From: Polyangia bacterium
Lineage (GTDB): Bacteria > Myxococcota_A > Polyangia > Polyangiales > JAUICN01
NCBI GenBank assembly: GCA_030427835.1
Contig: JAUICN010000008.1
Coordinates: 62,001 to 126,000, forward strand
DNA: 64,000 nt
Direction: 5' to 3'
Of this stretch, positions 20,801-28,664 are shown piece after piece; the first letter of the stretch is position 1, and every line of letters starts with the position of its first letter. The position numbers and the translations under genes were made by a program. Under the pieces are notes generated by a model. It searched no databases, was not told the origin of the DNA, and was given only the letters and a program-made list of their open reading frames with translations.

Positions 20801-21081
20801 TGGTGTCGGCGGATCTGGTCGGGCGTCATCACCGGTGCATCCAATCCAAGCGCGTCCCATTGGCCCAACCAGTAGTCCAACGTCTCCTGCACCGGTGGAA
20901 CCCCAAGCAATGGGTTCGGCGCGACCAACTCGCCCGGGCAGGACGCTCCACTCGCCCCGTTTGCCGGAAAAATACCTACCCCGTCAGGGGAAACTGGCGC
21001 TCCGTCACCGACCACGCCAGGTCCACCGCAGCCACAGCCCGCAAAAACCACCAAAAACAGCGCCAATACCCCAGCTCTCAT
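17887..21081 (-). CDS. Large lipoprotein with an NlpC/P60-type cysteine peptidase domain
   Basis: 1064 residues. Lipobox FAGC (Cys16) after ALFLVVFAG. The N-terminal ~280 residues are unassigned. An NlpC/P60 domain follows at about 285-390: GQAYGWGGADLDGDGVLGIDCSRLV with catalytic Cys310, then GLDGHIMVYLGRD with His370. NlpC/P60 enzymes cut the peptide stems of peptidoglycan. The remaining ~650 residues have no domain I recognise; they contain VRSRRPRPEAR and a segment DLKPGTVYADPDGHLLVVTRW that resembles another wall-enzyme-like fold. It is probably an outer-membrane-anchored wall hydrolase. The gene stands alone on its strand, 58 bp from the divergently read RND pump genes. Confidence 0.75.
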   Translation of the reverse strand: MRAGVLALFLVVFAGCGCGGPGVVGDGAPVSPDGVGIFPANGASGASCPGELVAPNPLLGVPPVQETLDYWLGQWDALGLDAPVMTPDQIRRHHVGWEHGSRREGSADSEGPSRTQRRFDSKVNVDEASLQRTLEERLGYMAEAIESGRYVDRRGQRVEGGAHLGAALWQRREGPEPGRRFVRVSADASLRCAPIEGALLRQPDLGGRLDPRFDRNLCSSIRTGEVLEDLGSAGRGGTASSNMHLVRTPYVMGWVEAGVVNSGVAVEPERMPAVLLTRRAFLTSVFRTVGQAYGWGGADLDGDGVLGIDCSRLVMDTMGEFGLRLPRNSGGQAGAGTYTVDVGGAGEAQKLATMDLALKSGVTLLGLDGHIMVYLGRDAQQRPRVLHSLWAYRDVETQRGCEIDRVVGKVAVTGLELGGGSSKGSLLERVHSVTVFGSTPPVALDGVAILRPPGELSERGRTCQDSSQVALFRSPRVLVAGEAARVVVVANRDGVDGPAAFDLYDPEGKRVNDVSVEWSKGEPLGWVAQWVPRQLGRWTAILRDGDHAYACEQFFVRSRRPRPEARQVPMETVVMDDDGRKRVPAWDAKWRWEADTENLYALFVQKLFDYPFGEAPTWPNLQVLLGDPERNILFNHLGEDEDDKLRLEPDCADLPYFLRAYFAWKVGLPFAFRRCSRGRGERPPSCGEPNLPWFQVSDDVEPVGGAIPLPSRAEMFSRFLRDVKGGVHSATARTRPEDPATDLYPVALTRADLKPGTVYADPDGHLLVVTRWVPQTFDRPGMMIASDAQPDGTIGLRRFWRGTFLFRPERRSMGPGFKAWRPLVFDQESREIHGMSNRDITRSGVFPGYSEQQYEGTADDFYDAMEGLIQPLPRDAEQVMTTLVDALEESVRRRVVSVDNGVRYMEAHGWAVVEMPDLDHLFQTSGPWEDYSTPSRDMRLLIALDAVRGFPGKVARQPARFGIVEDVSKAVADVGHALERQLEARSFSYRRSNGQQQALTLKDIVRRRGAFEVAYNPNDCPEVRWGALGIEEEMVTCTHRAPREQQKWVEEHRNWFHDRRRPPR

Positions 21082-21139
21082 CCCCCACTTCTACCACAAC
21101 CACCCTTGACCCGATTGCGGTTTGCACCATGGTTGGGCC

Positions 21140-22330
21140 GTGAAAAATCTGGACCAATCATTGACTGTGGGCCGCGGGCTCATCTTCCTGGGCGCCATGG
21201 GGCTAGTCGCCTCCGCGGGGCTGATGGCCTGCGCCGGCGGCAAAGCAGAGGTGGACGCGCCGGATACCGCCGCAAGTGCCGCCATGGTCGACCCAAACCC
21301 AACCACGGGCCGCAACGGGAACCCTGCCGCAAACCCCGAAACCCAAGCAATCAACCCCCTGGCACGACGGGTCGAAGTAGCCACCATCAAAACCTCCTCC
21401 GCTTCCCTACAAATCGAGTTACCGGGCGAAATCGAAGGGATCCGCGACGCCGTCCTGGCCTCGGCGCTCGGCGGCTTTGTGGAGAAGGTCCATGTGCAAA
21501 ACGGCCAACGGGTAAGACAAGGCCAGCCCCTTGCCCGCATCGACGCCACCACCCACCTGGCGAGGCTTGCCCAGGCCAAGGTCGAATTGGATTCTGCGGA
21601 GCGGGAATGGAACCGCGCCGAGCAACTGGGGGACACCATTTCCTCCCTGGAAAAAGACACCGCCGAAAGCCGCCTCGCCGGAGCGAAGGCCGCCTTTGCC
21701 ACCGCTAAGATTCAAGTGGACCGGGCCGTGGTCCGCGCACCCTTCCGTGGCGTGATCTCAGGGCTCGATTTGGAGCCCGGAGAAATCGCAGCACCGGGTG
21801 CCCCCATTCTTCGGCTTGTACAAATGAATCGCGTCAAGGTCTCCATCGCCGTGCCCGATCGGGATGTGGTAACGCTTCAAGAAGGCATTCGAGGCAGTGT
21901 CCACACGGATGCACAGGGTACCGCATTCGAAGGAGAGATCACCCACATCGACCCGGCAGCCAACATCAACACCCGGGCCTTCACCGTGGAGCTCACTGTG
22001 GAAAACCAGGAGCGGAAACTACGCCCTGGCATGATTGCCACGGTGCGCATTCAGCAACCCATCGGCGCCGATGAACTATTGATTCCCCAGGACTGGGTCG
22101 TCACGGGAGTGGACGCCCTGGGCGTCTTCCTTGAACAGGAGGGCACCGCCCATTGGAGCCCCATCGAACTGGGCCGGGTGATTCGCAACCAGGTCGTCGT
22201 CCGATCGGGAATCGGCGTAGGTTCCCGAGTCGTCACCAAGGGTCACCGGGAGTTGGTCGATGGCGACCCTATCATGGTCTCCCGCGAGGGGGTGTGCTGC
22301 GAGTCCGGGCGCGCCACCTACACAAAGTAG
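21140..22330 (+). CDS. RND efflux periplasmic adaptor (membrane fusion protein), lipoprotein
   Basis: 396 residues from GTG 21140; a TTG at 21122 is the alternative. The N-terminus has a lipoprotein signal ending GLMACAGG. The adaptor core follows: barrel-sandwich/lipoyl strand (LASALGGFVEKVHVQNGQRVRQGQPLARID), a short alpha-hairpin (about 140-190), the second lipoyl half (VVRAPFRGVISGLDLEPGEI) and beta-barrel segments ending IGVGSRVVTKGHRELVDGD. It links the inner-membrane RND pump encoded 71 bp downstream to an outer-membrane channel. No TolC-type gene is in the window. Confidence 0.9.
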   Translation: MKNLDQSLTVGRGLIFLGAMGLVASAGLMACAGGKAEVDAPDTAASAAMVDPNPTTGRNGNPAANPETQAINPLARRVEVATIKTSSASLQIELPGEIEGIRDAVLASALGGFVEKVHVQNGQRVRQGQPLARIDATTHLARLAQAKVELDSAEREWNRAEQLGDTISSLEKDTAESRLAGAKAAFATAKIQVDRAVVRAPFRGVISGLDLEPGEIAAPGAPILRLVQMNRVKVSIAVPDRDVVTLQEGIRGSVHTDAQGTAFEGEITHIDPAANINTRAFTVELTVENQERKLRPGMIATVRIQQPIGADELLIPQDWVVTGVDALGVFLEQEGTAHWSPIELGRVIRNQVVVRSGIGVGSRVVTKGHRELVDGDPIMVSREGVCCESGRATYTK

Positions 22331-22401
22331 GCTCCACCACAACCATCGCCGCCTAAGTTTGCCCCCTACCACCCTGGATCCCACCACAGAACCTCTTCAT
22401 T

Positions 22402-25400
22402 ATGATCGCTCGCCTCATAAAAAACCGCGCCGCAGTGTACCTGGCCGTCATTTGTATTGTGGGGTTCGGCTCCATGCAGTACGCGTCCCTACCCCGGGAG
22501 TCCTTCCCGGATGTCGACATTCCGGTGGTGCTGGTCACCACTCCCTACATCGGCGTTTCCCCAGAGGATATCGAAGGCCTCATCACAGTCCCCCTTGAAA
22601 ACGAACTCAGCGGGATCAAGGACGTCAAAAAGATGTCCAGCACCTCGGCCGAGGGCGCAAGCATCATCACCCTCGAGTTCGAACCGGAAGTGGTCATCGA
22701 AGACGTCATCCAGCGCGTTCGAGATCGGGTCAACCGAGCCAAACCCGACCTGCCAGAAGATGCCGAGGACACGGACATTCGCGAAGTCTCCTTTGCCGAC
22801 TTCCCCATTCTCATCATCACCATCGCCGGAGACCTGGACGAAGAAGTCCTCAAGAAGCTCGGTGAAGACCTGGAAGAGGACCTCGGTCGCATTGATGGTG
22901 TACTGGAAGCAAAACTCGCCGGCGGCCGCACACGGCAAATCCGGGTACAGATCAATCCAAACCGGCTGGCCCACTACGGCCTTTCTCTCAATCAGGTAGT
23001 GGAAGCCGTACAACAGGAAAACGTCAACATCCCCGGCGGGGACGTGAGCGCAGGGGCAGCCAACTTCCTTGTGCGCATTCCCGGGGAATTCTCCACGCCC
23101 CAGGAGATTGAAAGCGTCGCCATCAAACGTATCGGCGATAGCCCCGTATTTATTCGCGACGTGGCCACCGTCCTGGATGACTTTGCCGACCGGGACAGTT
23201 ACGCGCGCGTGAACGGAGAACGTGCCGTCACCGTATCGGTCACCAAGCGTTCCGGTGCCAACGTGTTGGATCTGGCAGACAAGGCAAAGGAAGTGGCATC
23301 ACGACACGCCGAGGGCTGGCCAGAGGCCGTCACATGGCGCGTCGTGGGCGACCAGTCCCGCGACATCGCGGACATGGTCAACGAACTGGAGAACAACGTG
23401 ATCACGGCGCTCATCCTGGTGGTGGGTGTCATCCTGTTTTTCATGGGCGCACGGAACTCCCTTTTTGTGGCCATGGCCATTCCCCTCTCCATGCTCATCG
23501 CGATCATTGTCATCGCGGCCTTCTGCATGACCCTCAACATGATGGTGCTCTTCTCACTGATCCTCGGGCTCGGCATGTTGGTCGACAACGGAATCGTATT
23601 GGTGGAGAACATTTACCGTCACGTGGAAGAGGGAGAAAACCTCTTTGACGCATCCGTCAACGGCACCCGGGAAGTGGGCTGGGCCGTCGCCGCGTCCACC
23701 GCCACCACCGTCGCCGCGTTTGCTCCGCTCATTTTCTGGAAGGGCATCATGGGCCAGTTCATGGGCTACCTTCCCAAAACCGTGGTGGCGGTACTACTGG
23801 CCTCGTTGGTCGTGGCGATTGTTGTGCTTCCGGTGCTCACAGGCCGGTTCATGAAACGTTCCAGGAAAGCCCAAAAAGCCCTGGATGCGCAAACATCAAA
23901 AGCCGCAGCTTCCTCCGAAAACTCCCCTCCCCAAAGTCGAATCATGGCGGGCTACCAGCGCGTTCTCGAAATGGCCATCGACCGTCGGTACATCGTGGCC
24001 TTTATGGGGCTGCTCCTGCTCGTGGGAACGTTCATGGCCTACGGCGCCCTCAACCACGGCACCGAGTTCTTTCCCGACGTAGAGCCCGACCGTGGCACCG
24101 TCAGCGTTCGCGCGCCGGACGGCACCGACGTGGAAGAAACGGACCGCATCATGCGGCAAGTCGAGCGTATTCTCGCCCGTTACGAAAACGTCGACTTCTA
24201 CGTTGCGGAAACAGGGGTGTCCGGTGGCGGAGCCCCCATGGAAGGCGCCCAGTCGGCCAGCAACCAGGGCCGGATCACGGTGGACTTTCTCCCCCACCAT
24301 ACCAAAGCCAAGGAGGGGCAGACACCCCGCGTGGAGGACCCGAGAGAAACCATTCAGGCCATTCGCCAGGAACTCGCCCTGATTCCCGGGGCAGAACTGG
24401 AGATTGAAAAACAGAGGGAAGGCCCACCCGTGGGCGCTCCCATTGCGGTGGAAATCTCGGGTAATGACTTCCACGTGGTAGGGCAACTCGCCGCACAGGT
24501 GCGCAGAGAACTCGCCAAGGTTCCTGGCACCACCGACCTCTCCGACGACTACCGGGTGGGTCGCCCCGAAATGCGGCTCCGTATTGACCGGGGGGCCGCC
24601 AAGCGCATTGGCGCCAGCACCCAGGAGATTGCCGGCACCATTCGAACCGCGGTTGCTGGAAACGAAACCAGCACCCTTCGCGATGGCAAGGACGAATACG
24701 ACATCATCGTCGAACTGGCTCCCGCCTACCGAAACAACCTTCAGGCCATCACCGCACTGCGGGTTCCGGGAAGGCAAGATCGAAGTCCAGACACCTACTC
24801 GGTGCCCCTGTCCAGCGTAGCATCCTACCGCCTCGCCGGTGGTAGCGGTTCCATCCGGCACATTGACCAGGACCTGGTTGTCACCATCTCAGGGGACGTC
24901 AAAGAGGGCTTCAATGAAAACGCGGTCCGCCAGGGCGTGGAAGCAAAACTTGCCGAAATCCCAGCAACCCCTGGAACGTTTATGCGCCTCGGTGGCGCCC
25001 AGGACGAACAACAGGAATCCCAGGAGTTCCTTGGCCAGGCGTTCCTCATCGCCGTGTTTCTCATCGCCATCATTCTCGTGGCCCAGTTCAACCGGTTTGA
25101 TTTGCCCCTCATCATTCTCGCTTCCGTTGTGCTTTCTCTCATCGGGGTTCTCTGGGGCCTGATCATCACAGGCACCCCCTTTGGCATCATCATGACGGGC
25201 ATTGGTGTCATCTCTCTCGCAGGGGTGGTCGTAAACAACGCCATTGTGCTGCTCGACTACGTGCAACAACTTCGTGACCAGGGCATGGATGTACGCACAG
25301 CACTTCTTCGCGCAGGCACCGTACGGTTTCGCCCAGTCATGCTCACCGCCACCACCACCATCCTGGGGCTGGTACCCATGGCCATCGGCCTTGCCATCGA

Positions 25401-25611
25401 TTTCGCGAACTTCGAGTTCATCACCGGGAGCCAAAGCGCCCAGTGGTGGGGCCCCATGGCGGTGGCCATCATCTTCGGCCTCGCCTTTGCAACCCTGCTC
25501 ACCCTCTTCATGGTCCCCACCATGTACAGCATCCTGGAAGACCTACGCGCCATCCCCGCAAAGATTTTTCCAGGAACCAGAAAAGCCAAAACGTCCGACA
25601 AGACACCCTAG
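22402..25611 (+). CDS. RND-family inner-membrane efflux transporter (AcrB-like)
   Basis: 1069 residues, the usual RND length, with two repeats of six helices each plus two large periplasmic loops. Start MIARLIKNRAAVYLAV; porter motifs include LPRESFPDVDIPVVLV and GRTRQIRVQINPNRLAHYGLS. Helix 4 reads GLGMLVDNGIVLVENI: the first proton-relay Asp is kept and the second (Asp408 in E. coli AcrB) is Asn, as in many non-enterobacterial RND subfamilies. It pairs with the adaptor gene upstream for proton-driven export; the substrate is unknown. About 360 bp of non-coding DNA follow before the flagellar regulator. Confidence 0.92.
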   Translation: MIARLIKNRAAVYLAVICIVGFGSMQYASLPRESFPDVDIPVVLVTTPYIGVSPEDIEGLITVPLENELSGIKDVKKMSSTSAEGASIITLEFEPEVVIEDVIQRVRDRVNRAKPDLPEDAEDTDIREVSFADFPILIITIAGDLDEEVLKKLGEDLEEDLGRIDGVLEAKLAGGRTRQIRVQINPNRLAHYGLSLNQVVEAVQQENVNIPGGDVSAGAANFLVRIPGEFSTPQEIESVAIKRIGDSPVFIRDVATVLDDFADRDSYARVNGERAVTVSVTKRSGANVLDLADKAKEVASRHAEGWPEAVTWRVVGDQSRDIADMVNELENNVITALILVVGVILFFMGARNSLFVAMAIPLSMLIAIIVIAAFCMTLNMMVLFSLILGLGMLVDNGIVLVENIYRHVEEGENLFDASVNGTREVGWAVAASTATTVAAFAPLIFWKGIMGQFMGYLPKTVVAVLLASLVVAIVVLPVLTGRFMKRSRKAQKALDAQTSKAAASSENSPPQSRIMAGYQRVLEMAIDRRYIVAFMGLLLLVGTFMAYGALNHGTEFFPDVEPDRGTVSVRAPDGTDVEETDRIMRQVERILARYENVDFYVAETGVSGGGAPMEGAQSASNQGRITVDFLPHHTKAKEGQTPRVEDPRETIQAIRQELALIPGAELEIEKQREGPPVGAPIAVEISGNDFHVVGQLAAQVRRELAKVPGTTDLSDDYRVGRPEMRLRIDRGAAKRIGASTQEIAGTIRTAVAGNETSTLRDGKDEYDIIVELAPAYRNNLQAITALRVPGRQDRSPDTYSVPLSSVASYRLAGGSGSIRHIDQDLVVTISGDVKEGFNENAVRQGVEAKLAEIPATPGTFMRLGGAQDEQQESQEFLGQAFLIAVFLIAIILVAQFNRFDLPLIILASVVLSLIGVLWGLIITGTPFGIIMTGIGVISLAGVVVNNAIVLLDYVQQLRDQGMDVRTALLRAGTVRFRPVMLTATTTILGLVPMAIGLAIDFANFEFITGSQSAQWWGPMAVAIIFGLAFATLLTLFMVPTMYSILEDLRAIPAKIFPGTRKAKTSDKTP

Positions 25612-25971
25612 AACGGCCATACCAAGCGTGTACACACGCCCTTCGTGGGCCCAACTACGTCAAGATGGAATGGCGAAGCGTCATTTTTTTTTGGATTTGT
25701 TCAAAAAAGCAACGCAGCAAGGGCCCCCATTTAGGGGACTGCCGCAAAGCCTAAGGAAACTAGGTTGAAGCAGCTCAAGTGAACCTAAAATGGGGTCACC
25801 ATCTTGGATCGATCAGATCTCCAAACGGGGACGAATCACGTGAGGAACCATTGACGTTATCGGTCGAACGGGGGTTTTCTTAAGTTCAATTTTATGATTA
25901 TTTTACATGCACACCACAACTGCGGTTCGAGCTAAACCACCGCGTTGTGATTGTTCAAAAAGGGGGAACAC
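25612..25971. other. Non-coding gap before the flagellar EBP gene
   Basis: No gene seen. A short GCCC-TTCGT-GGGC hairpin (25638-25650) lies just after the RND stop, and a run of nine T at 25684-25692; they are too far apart to call a classical terminator. The stretch 25867-25910 is unusually AT-rich for this genome and probably contains the EBP promoter, but I cannot fix its -35/-10. Confidence 0.4.
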
Positions 25972-27048
25972 ATGCTCAACCAACACACCGATTCCGTTCA
26001 GGCACTTCACATCACCCCGCCGGCCAACCGCACGGAAAGCCACCTCGACCTGGACGAGTGGCGCCGTCAACACACGCCCAACATCCTCGGCAACGATCCA
26101 AAACTCATGGACGTCTTTCGAATGATCGAACGCGTGGCAGACACCGACTGCTCGATTCTCGTCAGTGGGGAAAGCGGCACGGGCAAGGAGCTCATCGCCC
26201 GGGCAGTCCATGACGCCAGCAACCGTACCGAAGGCCCATTCATCGCAGTCAATTGCGCCGCAATCCCAGACAACCTGCTGGAGAGCGAACTATTTGGCCA
26301 CGCACGGGGCGCGTTTACCGGTGCCACAGGCGCACGGGTCGGCCAGTTTACCGCCGCCCACGGTGGAACCCTGTTTCTGGACGAAATCGGCGAACTGCCC
26401 CTGGCCCTCCAGGCAAAACTGTTGAGGGTATTGCAAGAAAAGCATGTGCAACCCGTGGGAGAATCCAAGGGGCACGACGTGGACATCCGGGTGATCACCG
26501 CCACCAACCGGGACCTGGAATCCATGGTCCAGGAAGGCACCTTCCGGGAAGATCTCCTCTACCGCCTCAATGTCATTCCCATCGAACTCCCGGCACTTCG
26601 TGAGCGTCGCAACGACATTCCTGAACTGGTGGGTCATTTCGTCATGCGCACCAACGAGAAACGCAACCGCGCAATCACGGGCGTCACCGCCGCCGCCATG
26701 GCCCAACTATGCAACCACGCCTGGCCTGGTAACATTCGCCAACTTGAAAACGTCATCGAGCGAATGGTGATTCTTCGTACCCAGGGACACCTCGATGTCT
26801 GTGACCTTCCCGCTCGATTGCAGGAAAACGGTGTGCCACGCACGGAACAGGCCACCACACTGCCGAACAACGGCATCGATCTAAAAGACGCCGTGGAGCA
26901 GTTCGAGAACAACTTGATTCTACAGGCCCTGGAGCGCACCGGGTGGAACAAGAATCAGGCAGCAAACATTCTCCACATGAACCGAACCACCCTCGTGGAG
27001 AAGCTCAAGAAGAAGAACCTGGCCATGCCGCTTGCTACCGCCTGTTAA
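25972..27048 (+). CDS. Sigma54-dependent transcriptional activator (FleQ/FlrA-like, no N-terminal sensor domain)
   Basis: 358 residues from ATG 25972, preceded by an AGGGGG ribosome site; a TTG at 25951 is less likely. An AAA+ enhancer-binding protein that opens sigma54-RNA polymerase promoters. Seen: Walker A GESGTGKE (66-73), the sigma54-contact loop GAFTGA (113-118), Walker B GGTLFLDEIGE (131-141), RLNVIPIELPALRERRNDI and a C-terminal Fis-type helix-turn-helix (about 325-352, NKNQAANILHMNRTTLVEKL). Only about 37 residues precede the ATPase, so there is no receiver, GAF or FleQ-type N-domain. It stands directly before flgB and its sigma54 promoter, so it is very probably the flagellar master activator. 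Partner proteins such as FlhG (FleN), also encoded here, could control it. Confidence 0.88.
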   Translation: MLNQHTDSVQALHITPPANRTESHLDLDEWRRQHTPNILGNDPKLMDVFRMIERVADTDCSILVSGESGTGKELIARAVHDASNRTEGPFIAVNCAAIPDNLLESELFGHARGAFTGATGARVGQFTAAHGGTLFLDEIGELPLALQAKLLRVLQEKHVQPVGESKGHDVDIRVITATNRDLESMVQEGTFREDLLYRLNVIPIELPALRERRNDIPELVGHFVMRTNEKRNRAITGVTAAAMAQLCNHAWPGNIRQLENVIERMVILRTQGHLDVCDLPARLQENGVPRTEQATTLPNNGIDLKDAVEQFENNLILQALERTGWNKNQAANILHMNRTTLVEKLKKKNLAMPLATAC

Positions 27049-27196
27049 TCCGGACCCGCGTCGCTTCGCGAAAGGGCATCGATCACACTCGCTTTTGGCA
27101 CTCGCAATGCCTGTGATTGGCCAGCACCCGGCGAACGGCATCCCGCGAACAGCACCCGCCAACAGGACGTCCAGGACCAAGAGATTTCTCGCTAGC

Positions 27197-27210
27197 GTCA
27201 GACACTTGTC
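27197..27210 (+). promoter_or_regulatory. Candidate upstream activator site of the flgB promoter
   Basis: GTCA-GACACT-TGTC: one mismatch from GTCA-N6-TGAC. Its centre is about 97 bp before the predicted flgB start site. The dyad resembles the Pseudomonas FleQ box (recalled consensus gTCaNtaAAtTGAC). A direct repeat, TAGCGTCA at 27193-27200 and 27233-27240, overlaps it. Confidence 0.45.
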
Positions 27211-27273
27211 GGCGCCGTCAACAGCCCACCGATAGCGTCACCGGCGACACTCCGATCTCCGCACAAAACCAGA

Positions 27274-27288
27274 TGGCACACCGCTTGC
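27274..27288 (+). promoter_or_regulatory. Sigma54 promoter of the flgB operon
   Basis: TGGCAC-ACCGC-TTGC followed by T: a full match to the -24/-12 consensus TGGCAC-N5-TTGCW. The C of the -12 GC is at 27288, predicting transcription start at about 27300, and the flgB ATG begins at 27302. The mRNA would have essentially no 5' leader, and no Shine-Dalgarno is seen before this ATG. Confidence 0.85.
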
Positions 27289-27301
27289 TCATCCTCAGAT
27301 C

Positions 27302-27700
27302 ATGTCGGGAATCTTTGCAGGCATCCAACCCCTCACACGGGCCCTAGACTATCACTCCGAACGGCACAACGTGCTGGCCTCCAACGTGGCCAACGTGGAT
27401 ACACCCGGGTTTCGGCCAGCCGAGTTGCTCAGAGAGCTCAAGGAGGCGACCCCCAACCACATGTCGCTTGCCGCAACCAAGAGCGGGCACATTCAAGCGA
27501 ACGGTACCCATTCCGCAGACCACAAGTTCGTAAGAGAAGAAAGGGTCACTGGCGGCGGCCTGGACGGCAACTCCGTGAGCCTGGAACGGGAAATGGCAAA
27601 GCTCGCCACAAACGACATTCGGTTCGATACGGCCGCACGCATCGTGGCCCGGAAAATCGGCATGCTTCGCTACGCCGCCAGCGACGCCACCCAAGGATAG
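27302..27700 (+). CDS. flgB: Flagellar proximal rod protein FlgB
   Basis: 132 residues, family-typical. Forms part of the proximal rod crossing the periplasm, exported by the flagellar type III system. N-terminal rod signature HNVLASNVANVDTPGFRPAEL (21 residues spanning about 22-42) and a C-terminal helix SLEREMAKLATNDIRF typical of axial proteins. First gene of the operon flgB-flgC-fliE-fliF-fliG-fliH-fliI-fliJ-fliK-flgD-flgE, read from the sigma54 promoter directly before it. Confidence 0.95.
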   Translation: MSGIFAGIQPLTRALDYHSERHNVLASNVANVDTPGFRPAELLRELKEATPNHMSLAATKSGHIQANGTHSADHKFVREERVTGGGLDGNSVSLEREMAKLATNDIRFDTAARIVARKIGMLRYAASDATQG

Positions 27701-27743
27701 CTCCCATGAAACCCACTCAGACACCACCCCGTAGGAACCACCC

Positions 27744-28181
27744 ATGAATCTATTCACCGCCATGGAAATCGCTTCTTCGGGGCTTTCCGCACAGCGCACC
27801 CGAATGAACGCATTGGCCTCCAACCTCGCCAACGCACGCACCACCCGCACCGAAGAGGGCGGGCCCTACCGCCGCAAGGACCCCGTATTCAAGGCGGTGG
27901 CCATGGCGGATCAAACTCGAGGCAACGCACGCACGGCTGCGGGCGAAGCCTCCTATTTGGTGAAGGTCGACAAAATCCAAGAAGACCAGAGCCCGCCTCA
28001 ACTTGTGTACGACCCGGCACACCCCGATGCCGACGAACAGGGCTACGTCGCCCTCCCAAATATCAATGTGGTGGAAGAAATGGTGAACCTCATCACAGCG
28101 TCCCGTGCCTATGAATCTGGAGTCACCGCACTGCAAAGCATCAAGGGCATGGCCAGAGCCGCCCTCAACATTGGCGCCTAG
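27744..28181 (+). CDS. flgC: Flagellar proximal rod protein FlgC
   Basis: 145 residues. Rod component next to FlgB. The N-terminal flagellar-basal-body helix reads AMEIASSGLSAQRTRMNALASNLANA; the C-terminus has LPNINVVEEMVNLITASRAYESGVTAL, the conserved axial-family ending. It lies 43 bp after flgB and 51 bp before fliE. Confidence 0.95.
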   Translation: MNLFTAMEIASSGLSAQRTRMNALASNLANARTTRTEEGGPYRRKDPVFKAVAMADQTRGNARTAAGEASYLVKVDKIQEDQSPPQLVYDPAHPDADEQGYVALPNINVVEEMVNLITASRAYESGVTALQSIKGMARAALNIGA

Positions 28182-28232
28182 CCCACCCCACGACACGACG
28201 GCCCAACCCACAACAACACAACGAAAACCACC

Positions 28233-28595
28233 ATGCCCGCACCCATTCACTCACTCCCCGTCCCCCAGAGCACCCAACTCCAGTCACGGGCAACGCCACT
28301 GCACAACACGTCATCGATCCGTTCAACGGGGCACGTACAGGACACCAAGGCACCCCAAAACAATCCGATAGATGGCACAAGCTTCAGCGAACGCCTGAGC
28401 GAGTTTGTACAGGGAGTGGACGAACAGCTTCGAACCACAGAACAGATGACCAACGACTTCGCGGACGGCAAGCAAAACAACATTCACGGAACAATGCTCT
28501 CCATCCAAAAGGCGGACGTCTCCCTACGACTCCTGGCAAACGTGCGGAACAAGGTGATCGAGGCCTACCGTGAAGTCATGCGCATGGGTGCCTAG
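28233..28595 (+). CDS. fliE: Flagellar hook-basal body protein FliE
   Basis: 120 residues. FliE links the MS ring to the rod and is the first axial export substrate. The recognisable C-terminal part (from about 45) is FSERLSEFVQGVDEQLRTTEQMTNDFADGK, then HGTMLSIQKADVSLRLLANVRNKVIEAYREVMRM, matching the family's closing helices. The N-terminal ~40 residues are Pro/Thr-rich and unconserved. It lies between flgC and fliF, the usual order. Confidence 0.94.
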   Translation: MPAPIHSLPVPQSTQLQSRATPLHNTSSIRSTGHVQDTKAPQNNPIDGTSFSERLSEFVQGVDEQLRTTEQMTNDFADGKQNNIHGTMLSIQKADVSLRLLANVRNKVIEAYREVMRMGA

Positions 28596-28664
28596 TCACA
28601 GAACGCACCCGACATATCAGACCCGCAACAATCCCAGTGAGAACACACCCAAGAACACCCACAC

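Noticed and set aside
27096-27110. TGGCAC-TCGCA-ATGC as the flgB promoter
   Set aside because: It has correct -24/-12 spacing but a mismatch in the -12 box, and lies 192 bp before flgB. The perfect element at 27274-27288 with the recurring 14-nt spacing is better. It could still be a second, weaker promoter or a binding decoy.
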